DNA of 64,000 bases from positions 62,124,864-62,188,863 of the forward strand of contig CM034307.1 in the NCBI GenBank assembly GCA_019925795.1. Reading direction: 5' to 3'. Positions within the stretch are counted from its first letter, which is position 1, and every line of letters begins with the position of its first letter. A model generated the notes under the pieces. That model made no database searches, was not told the DNA's origin, and worked only from the letters and a program-made list of their open reading frames with translations. This document shows positions 57,828 to 64,000 of the stretch, one piece after another. The translations under genes were made by a program, and so were the position numbers. Source of the DNA: Dendrobium chrysotoxum (taxonomy: Eukaryota; Streptophyta; Magnoliopsida; Asparagales; Orchidaceae).

Positions 57828-59628
57828 TGATGTAGAACTAAAGGATGCAATGATGAAATATTATAGTATTTGCACGCTTTGTTGTTTAAAACAATATTAA
57901 GAACTAACTTTCAAGTGATTAAAATGAGGAAATAAAACAAACGTGGTGTGATATCAATTTAGGCCAAGCTACGCACTTTGAGTTAAGATCTCCAACAATT
58001 AATACGTCAAAACATAGCATACAGAGTAGTTCAACAAGATATCCCAATGTTAACAATAAGATTAGCTACTATGCAAGGAATCCTCATTCAATTCTCTAGC
58101 TTACTAAGTTTTAGCGAAGAGAATTAGCATGATTTTTTGTGAGTTAAAATATAACCACAAGGGAGTAATGAACTAGGAAAATACGAGAGTTGGAGAAGAG
58201 TTCACCCGTAGAAGAGGAGAAGTGGAGTTCCGGTGGTTGTTGAGGTGTTGGAGAAGTGGTGGACAGCAATCTGAGATTTCTTGCTGCCTTGACAGCCTTC
58301 GGGAGCCTCTCCAAATGGGCGGGACAGCAAGGGGCAGGTGCAGAATCCCTTGGACAGCAGCCACAGTGGTGGGGACAGCAACCTGGGCTTGTGGAAGACT
58401 GTGGACAGCAGGTTTCCATCCTCCAAAATCCTGGACAGCAGCTCCGCTCAGAGGAAATCAGGCTTTGCTGATCAGTTGGGAGGGGAAGAGAATCGTATTA
58501 TGGGATTAAGAGCTTCCCTAATGTGCTCTTCCCCTTTGGGAATTAATTCTGGGAGCAAGAGAGAAAGATAGGCAGGTAGGGAGAGAAGAGGAGGGGTTTG
58601 AAAGCTTGCCTAATCAGGAGTTTTCAATTAGGAATGAATGGAATAAATCTAACCCAATTTGAATTTGAATTGGGCTTGATTTGGGGATTCAATTAGGGAT
58701 CATTAATGACAAAATTTAATGAGAAAGAGGGAGGGGTGGGCCGGCCTAGAGAGAGAAGGGGGGAATTGTGTCTAGGTTCAATGTATGTGGGCCAAGGGAA
58801 TTAATTGATGATTGAAATCAAACCTGAAATTAATCTCAGATTTGATTAAATTTAGAGGGGTTTCCTAATTGAATTTGATTAGGGAGGGAATTATTTGAAT
58901 TCAAATATTGAATTGAATTCAAAGTTAATAAACCTTCATAATTGGGAGAGTTATTTTAGGAAAGTATTTATGGATTTTGAATTTTGAATTTCAAACTTCT
59001 TGGAAGGGAAGTGGGGTGGCCGACGGTATGGGGATGACTTTGGGGTGGTGGTGTCGGCTTGAGGAGGGGCGGCTGGTGGTGGGAGAGGTGGAGGGGTCGG
59101 CGGCTTGAGCGGCCTAAGGAGGCTGACGGTTGGGGTAGGGGTTCGGTTTAGGGGGAATCCAAGGGAAGGATGGAATATGAGGGTGGGGAAGCCGGTGGGT
59201 GGAAGAAGGGGAAGGGAAGAAGAAGAAAACAAAACTAACCACGAGTCCCAGCTCTTTCCGGCGGCTGGTGGGTGCTGCGAGGCCCTCTCCTAGGGATCAC
59301 TTCTCACAAGAACTCACCAAGAGATCTAGAAGCAAAATATAAAATTTTTCATTCATAATTCATTATTAACCTCCAAAAGATACAAGTGGCTTATATATAG
59401 TCTTACATAATGAATGAAAACAAAAGACCTATTTGCCCCTAGGGCACACATACGACTAAACCCTTTAAGAAAGGGTATAAATGGAAGAAAATAACAAAAC
59501 TCATAAAACATAAAACTAATACAATAATACAAATGAAAAACTCAAAAGTAAAGCGGCACGATCATGGCCGTAGATCGACGACCACGTCTCTGATAGACCT
59601 TCCAAGGTCGGATGTCCTCATCACCTAT
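57823..59628 (-). mobile_element. Solo LTR, family D copy 2, inside the RT of the Ty3/gypsy element
   Basis: The body 57828-59623 runs TGATGTAGAAC to GGATGTCCTCATCA. Flanks are CATAT (57823-57827) and CCTAT (59624-59628). Taking CCTAT as the target restores the RT reading DKFPIPKIDELL without a gap, which proves the insertion site. It is homologous to 19288-21137. A GGACAGCA array lies at 58261-58440. Open frames inside are by-products of the array and GC-rich tracts. Confidence 0.88.
58261..58440. repeat. GGACAGCA motif array in family D LTR copy 2
   Basis: Perfect GGACAGCA starts at 58261, 58322, 58352, 58373, 58403 and 58433, plus the variant TGACAGCC at 58290. Spacing is mostly 21-30 bp, with 30 bp the commonest. 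Confidence 0.92.
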
Positions 59629-60215
59629 TCCAAAGATTGATGAGTTGCTGGACGAGCTCTGTGGAGTGGTGGTGTTCGTGAAGGTGGACCTGAAGTCCGG
59701 ATACCATTAGATCCGGATGAAAGAGGAGGATGTTCCGAAGACAACTTTCAAGACACACGAGGGGCACTATGAATTCTTATTGATGACGTTTGGTTTCACC
59801 AATGCCCCTGCTACCTTTTAGTCTCTCATGAACAATGTGTTTCAACTATATCTCAGGAAGTTTGTTCTAGTTTTCTTTGTTGACATCCTGGTATGCAGCA
59901 AGTCCAGTGAAGAGAATTTGAAGCATCTAAGGGTGGTCTTAAAGGTGTTATATGAGCATCAGCTAAGGGCCAATCTGAAGAAGTGTTGTTTTGCACAAGC
60001 CATTGTGAAATACTTGGGACATGTGGTATCCCAGGAGGGGGTGGTCGCTGATCAAGCCAAGATTGAGGCAATGCTAAAATAGTCTTTACCTTGGAACTTA
60101 AGGGAGCTGAGAGGCTTCCTAGGATTGACTGGGTACTATAGGAGATTCGTTAGGGGATACAACACCGTAGCTTGGCCCTGATAAGGCAGCTGAAGAAGGA
60201 TAGCTTCTTGTGAGG
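59624..60215 (+). pseudogene. RT, second part (after the solo LTR)
   Basis: PIPKIDELLDELCGVVVFVK, VDLKSGYH, EEDVPKTTFKTHEGHYEFLL, FGFTNAPATF, then FVLVFFVDILV: the catalytic FFDD block reads FFVD, so the first Asp is Val. Stops at 59708-59710 and 59819-59821 replace Gln, and 60080-60082 replaces Trp. LRGFLGLTGYYRRFV follows. Confidence 0.88.
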
Positions 60216-60269
60216 AGAGGCAACCACTCATGCCTTTGAGAGATTGAGGACAACTAGGACTACGGTCCC

Positions 60270-60740
60270 TTTCCTGGCCCTACCCGATTTCATCCAGATG
60301 TTCGTGGTAGAGGCTGATGCATCAGGATATGGATTGGGGGCAGTGGTCGCTGATCAGGCCAAGATTGAGGCAATGCTGAAATAGTCTTTACCTTGGAACT
60401 TGAGGGAGCTGAGGGGGCAGTGCTCATGCAAAATCACAGATCCCTAGCCTACTTCAGCCAGGTGTTGACAGCCAGAGCTAGGCTGAAGTCAGTTTATGAG
60501 ATGGAATTGATGACCGTTGTATTGACTATTCAAAAGTGGCGGCCTTTCTTGTTGGGTCGACATTTCATCTTCAGGATAGACCAACGGAGCTTGAAGTACT
60601 TGCTAGAGTAGAGGATGGCGATTGAGGAACATCAGAGGTGGCTATCAAAGCTATTGGGCTATGACTTTGAGATCCAGTATAGGTCGGGGCTAGAGAACTA
60701 GGCGGATGATGCCTTATCCAGATGCGTGGGGGAGCTCCAA
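60270..60740 (+). pseudogene. RNase H with a 72-bp internal duplication
   Basis: FLALPDFIQMFVVEADASGY, then GLGAV. A copy of 60041-60112 is inserted at 60343-60414, after which AVLMQNHRSLAYFSQVL resumes. Downstream: YEMELMTVVLTIQKWRPFLL, then DQRSLKYLLE, a stop, and GYDFEIQYRSGLEN, a stop, ADDALSRC. Confidence 0.85.
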
Positions 60741-60939
60741 GAGGTAGCCATTTCGATACCACTGATGTTGGATTGGGGGGCTATTAAGGAGGAGAGTGTA
60801 TGAGATGAGGAGCTAAGGGGGATTAGGTGGATCAACTGAAGGATGCGAGTAGCCACTCTAGCTATTCTTTAGAAGGGGAGAGACTGTTGTACTAAGAGAG
60901 GTTTGTGCTGCCATGGACCTCAGTTCATATTCCCCACCT

Positions 60940-61480
60940 GCTGCAGGAGTTTCACGGGAGCGCTGTCGGGGGGCATTGTGGTATGCAGAAGACGTACATG
61001 AGATTGTTAGCAGAATTTTATTGAAAGGGGATGCATAGGGATATGGAGGAGATGGTGGCTTGGTGTGAGGTATGCCAGAGAAACAAGTACATCGCTATGG
61101 CTCTAGGGGGATTACTTCAACCCTTGGCTCTTCCAGATAGAGTGTGGGAGGTCACCATAGATTTCATAGATGGGCTACCTCGATCTGAGGGGTTTATAAT
61201 AATTCTAGTGGCGGTTGACAGGTTGAACAAATATGCTCATTTCATTCCCTTATGACATCCTTACACGACAGTTACAGTGGCGGCAACATTCATCAGTGAG
61301 GTGGTCAGATTGCATGGGATCCTGGAGTCAATAGTTTCTGACCGAGATAAGGTGTTTCTCAGTCATTTCTAGAGAGAGCTGTTCAGGCTGCAAGGAACAG
61401 TTCTAAAGAGAAGCACCTCTTACCACCCTTAGACGGACGGACAGACAAAGGTGGTAAACAGGAGTCTAGAGACTTACTTG
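60940..61480 (+). pseudogene. Integrase remnant
   Basis: The zinc-binding region (VGGHCGMQKTY ... WCEVCQRNK) and the core with VTIDFIDGLPRSEGFIIILV (first Asp), IVSDRDKVFLSHF (second Asp) and TKVVNRSLETYLRCF (Glu). The D-D-E residues are all still there, but stops and a frameshift after 61485 interrupt the frame. Confidence 0.85.
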
Positions 61481-61654
61481 CGATGTTTTGCTTCATAGAC
61501 AGCTCGGCTATGGGCCAAGTGGCTAGTATGTACAGAGTACTGGTACAACACTTCATATCATTTGGCTTTCCATATGACTCCTTTCAAAGTGTTGTACGCA
61601 AGGGACCCTCCACACTTGGTGCATTTTGGGTAGAGGAGCACACCTGTCTCTTCA

Positions 61655-61804
61655 GTAGATCAATACTTTGAGGAAAGAGATAGGATGTTGGAGGAATTGA
61701 AGAGGCCCCTGTTGAGAGCACAACAAATTATTAAGAAGCAGGCGGATGGACACAAGAAGGACATCCAAATTGAAGTGGTGGATAGGGTGTTCTTAAAGCT
61801 GCAC
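61655..61804 (+). pseudogene. Integrase tail, truncated by deletion
   Basis: QYFEERDRMLEELKRPLLRA, QQIIKKQADGHKKDIQIEVV and DRVFLKLH end abruptly at 61804, where 3' LTR sequence starts. The rest of the tail, the purine tract and the start of the LTR are gone. Confidence 0.78.
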
Positions 61805-62235
61805 TGACCAAATAGCCCTCCCCCTGTGGGGCCCATTATTTGAATAAAAAATTCAAGAGGAGGGGGCGGTTTAGGAGGGAATTGAATTTGAGAGGGGCTG
61901 TTTAGTAATTAGAATTATATATATATAGTAAAGAATTATATTTGTATGCTTTAAATAGATGGGAAGGGTTAGGGTTAGGATTATCTTTATTTTTGCTGAA
62001 TTTGAGATTTCTCTTAGGTTTTCTTGGGCTCTAGTCGGCAGCTAGGGATTGGGAGAGACGGATTTTCCTCTCGAATTGAAGATCCTTTGTATCGTGTTTG
62101 TTTCTTCTTCTTCTTATCAATAAAAAGGTTTCTCATGCGTGATTCCACCTAGATCTTTCTTGACGGCTGTTCGAAGCTTATTGAAATTCAATTTTTGCCG
62201 AGCTTTTCTTCTAATTCAAGATGTGTTTCCTAACA
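61805..62235 (+). repeat. 3' LTR of the nested Ty3/gypsy element, 5'-truncated
   Basis: It aligns with 55202-55599 of the 5' LTR and lacks its first ~72 bp. It carries only two perfect GGGTTA units (61966-61977) where the 5' LTR has four. It has a ~60-bp segment (AGTCGGCAGCTAGGGATTGG...) that the 5' LTR lacks, and an AT run at 61917-61926. Confidence 0.85.
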
Positions 62236-63100
62236 AAATCCTTATGATCAAACATAAAGTAGATGGGGGTGTGCAAAGATTGACTTGTTGCAAAAAGGTA
62301 CTCCTTATCATATAATATTGGCTATCAATGAACTCTTTGATTGCTAAACTAAACAAAATTCAAGTTCCGCTTCCTTTTGCAATAAATTTTGATTGGTCTC
62401 TACATCAACTTGACATTAAGAATGTTTTCCTTAGTGTCAATCTGGAGGAGGAAGAAGTATATGAAGGGATTCCGCCTATATTGAAAAATCAAAGAAACAT
62501 CAATAAGGTATGCAGACTTCAAACAATCCATTCATACTTAGTTTGATAGATTATCCAAATATTTTGAGAAATATAGGTACACAGGGTGATATGCTGATCA
62601 CATTTTCTTTATCAAGTGATCGCTTAACAAAAAAAAGATTCCAATTAGGTATGTTGATGGTATTATATTGACGAGTAACTTCAAGAAGAGTTAACTAGAT
62701 TAAAACTGGCAAGATAATTTGTGGTAAAATACTTATGAAATTCAAAATACTTAGTATGGAAGTGACATGATCAAAACAAGGTATTGTCCTTTTTCACAAT
62801 ATATTCTTCATCTAGTTTTTGAAACAAGAATGTTTGAATGTCAGCTTTCAAAAACTCCAGATGTCTCAACAAAGAAGATTGGAATCACCATTGACAACGC
62901 ATCCATTGATAAATGTAAATAGCAATGTCTAGTTGGCAAACTTAGTTATCTCTCTCTTACCCATCTTGTTATTGGGGTCCATGTGAAATAATCCTGAATT
63001 CGTGGCCAACTTTGTTCTTTATACAACTTAACAGCCCAAGGACAATAACAATTCAGACATGAAAAATCAAACAATTTGTGGACATCAGCTTTCCATTTTA

Positions 63101-64000
63101 GCTGTGTACTTAATTCTAAATTTCAAAGATAAAGATTGGATTCTAGATTTGTTTCTTTTCTTAATAGTTGCTAGGTTTAAAATTGCACTATTAGGTATTG
63201 AGACATTTCTTTTAGTGAGATGAGAGGTAAGCCTTAAGATATTTAGATGTATAAATCATAAAATAAATCTATCAAATGAATAAAAAATATGAAAAATAAA
63301 ATATGTAAGAGAAATGCTTTAATTCATAACATAACATCATAAAAAAACATACACGCGCTCAATAATTAGAAAGAAGTCTATGCTAAACAAGTAAACATTA
63401 TAAAAGTTTAAAAATAAACAATTTATATCTTAGGTTCTGAATTCAAGAGTCACTCCCTTCCCATCACTTAGAGGATCTTCCTCAGAATTATCATTGTAGT
63501 TGATGGTTTTATTGTTTCCATCTTCACTTATATCAAAATTCTCCCTATCCTTTTCATCATTTTCATTCTTAGTCACCTTCTTTGCAAATCAATAAAATTA
63601 AATAAGAATTTTATTTAAAGCAATGACTATATTGACCTTCTATAATTTATATTGCATGATGTTTGTATTAATCTTTTTTATTACTTTCTTGCTAAGTTGT
63701 GCTGTTCTTATTCCTTCTTACATAAAAAAAAGTCAACATTGAGATATTTTTCATATAATTATGACTAATGGTTTTTTTTTCAATGATGATCTAAGGCTTA
63801 GTTTATAATATTTAGTAGAGTAAAAATACACATTTGATGTAAATAAAAAGTCATTTGGACTTTTATTTGTAATTTTCTTTACAATCCAACACATCAAAAA
63901 GCTGAAAATAGATATTTTTCTCTTTAAAAATGCCCCAAGATAAGCCGTGAGGTGTGCCTCATGGTTTTGAAGCATACACCTCTTTTTCCTTTTGCGAGGC
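63101..64000 (+). other. End of window, CPSF-A-like intron 3
   Basis: AT-rich; no exon of the CPSF-A-like gene, no repeat ends and no RNA gene recognised. The last bases (CCGTGAGGTGTGCCTCA, GCGAGGC) recall wording near 52520-52560 (GAGGCTCACGCCTCA), perhaps a decayed dispersed repeat. Confidence 0.4.

Larger units (their letters stand above)
55130..62235 (+). mobile_element. Ty3/gypsy LTR retrotransposon nested in the copia remnant
   Basis: The 5' LTR starts TGTTAGGCCGG at 55130 and the 3' LTR ends TTTCCTAACA at 62235. Flanks are GAATC (55125-55129) and AAATC (62236-62240), a 5-bp target duplication with one mismatch. The order is gag, protease, RT, RNase H, integrase, so Ty3/gypsy. All domains are present but carry many stops. 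A solo LTR sits inside the RT, and the end of pol plus the first ~72 bp of the 3' LTR are deleted. Confidence 0.9.
53780..63100 (+). mobile_element. Ty1/copia remnant, split by a Ty3/gypsy insertion
   Basis: Left part 53780-55129: integrase-like HNDVWGPSIAEEI near 53820-53860, then decayed sequence up to the RT start (KKVALEEILTL; CKxI at about 55118-55129). Right part 62236-63100: LMIKHKVDGG, INFDWSLHQLDIKN, VFLSVNLEEEEVYEGIPP, YVDGIILTSN and LVGKLSYLSLTHL. Integrase before RT shows copia. The RT active site YVDD reads YVDG (62650-62661). Both parts join in one RT frame across the 5-bp duplication GAATC/AAATC. Ends are approximate; LTRs not identified with certainty. Confidence 0.8.

Noticed and set aside
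58261..58440. GGACAGCA array as a CRISPR array
   Set aside because: Eight-base repeats, uneven spacing, plant LTR context and no cas genes.
50141..64000. Further exons of the CPSF-A-like gene
   Set aside because: I looked for the next conserved propeller stretch and found none; exon 4 is probably beyond the window.
1..64000. tRNA, rRNA or snoRNA genes
   Set aside because: No stretch with tRNA A and B boxes in a clover-leaf arrangement or rRNA wording was recognised by eye; a tRNAscan or Rfam search would settle it.

Overview
This is flowering-plant nuclear DNA. It is AT-rich and has plant-type introns with GT/AG borders, plant LTR retrotransposons, plant MITEs and a plastid plastoquinone-pathway gene. 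The species cannot be told from the window. Coding exons of host genes make up about 2% of the sequence; most of the rest that can be recognised is transposon-derived.

Two host genes lie on the + strand. (1) Positions 5807-40450 hold nine exons of homogentisate solanesyltransferase (HST), the UbiA-type prenyltransferase that commits homogentisate to plastoquinone-9. The exons join in one open frame (951 bp, 316 codons plus stop). The 5' exon(s) with the plastid transit peptide lie upstream of the window. The introns are greatly enlarged by transposons; the last one is 18.3 kb. (2) Positions 47892-50140 hold the first three exons of a CPSF-A/DDB1/MMS1-family protein, whose remaining exons lie beyond the window. 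From memory, Arabidopsis has the same pair side by side (At3g11945 and At3g11960), so this looks like a conserved neighbourhood.

Layout: 1-5564, a decayed chromodomain-type Ty3/gypsy element in the HST intron upstream of the first visible exon. 5807-22092, HST exons 'A' to 'H', with introns carrying GACCCG-rich MULE-like MITEs (7551-8218, 11275-about 12030), a 2.5-kb solo LTR (13288-15835) and a Tourist-like MITE that itself received a solo LTR (19005-21220). 22093-40375, the giant last intron: a broken Tat-lineage Ty3/gypsy element in minus orientation, a LINE split in two halves facing opposite ways, three related LTR copies (26951, 31616, 35148) and a 105-bp MITE. 40376-40450, last HST exon. 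40451-47891, intergenic, with minisatellites, an unclassified repeat and a third GACCCG element. 47892-50140, CPSF-A-like exons. 50141-64000, its open-ended third intron, with a 410-bp tandem duplication and a three-level nest: a Ty1/copia remnant split by a Ty3/gypsy element (55130-62235), itself split by a solo LTR (57828-59623).

The most informative observations concern genome rearrangement rather than a new gene system: a plant telomeric repeat exactly where about 60 codons of a reverse transcriptase are missing; an LTR-bounded inversion that split a LINE while keeping a matching 5-bp target duplication; a 72-bp templated insertion inside an RNase H domain; and a repeated GGACAGCA motif kept in two independent copies of one LTR family.
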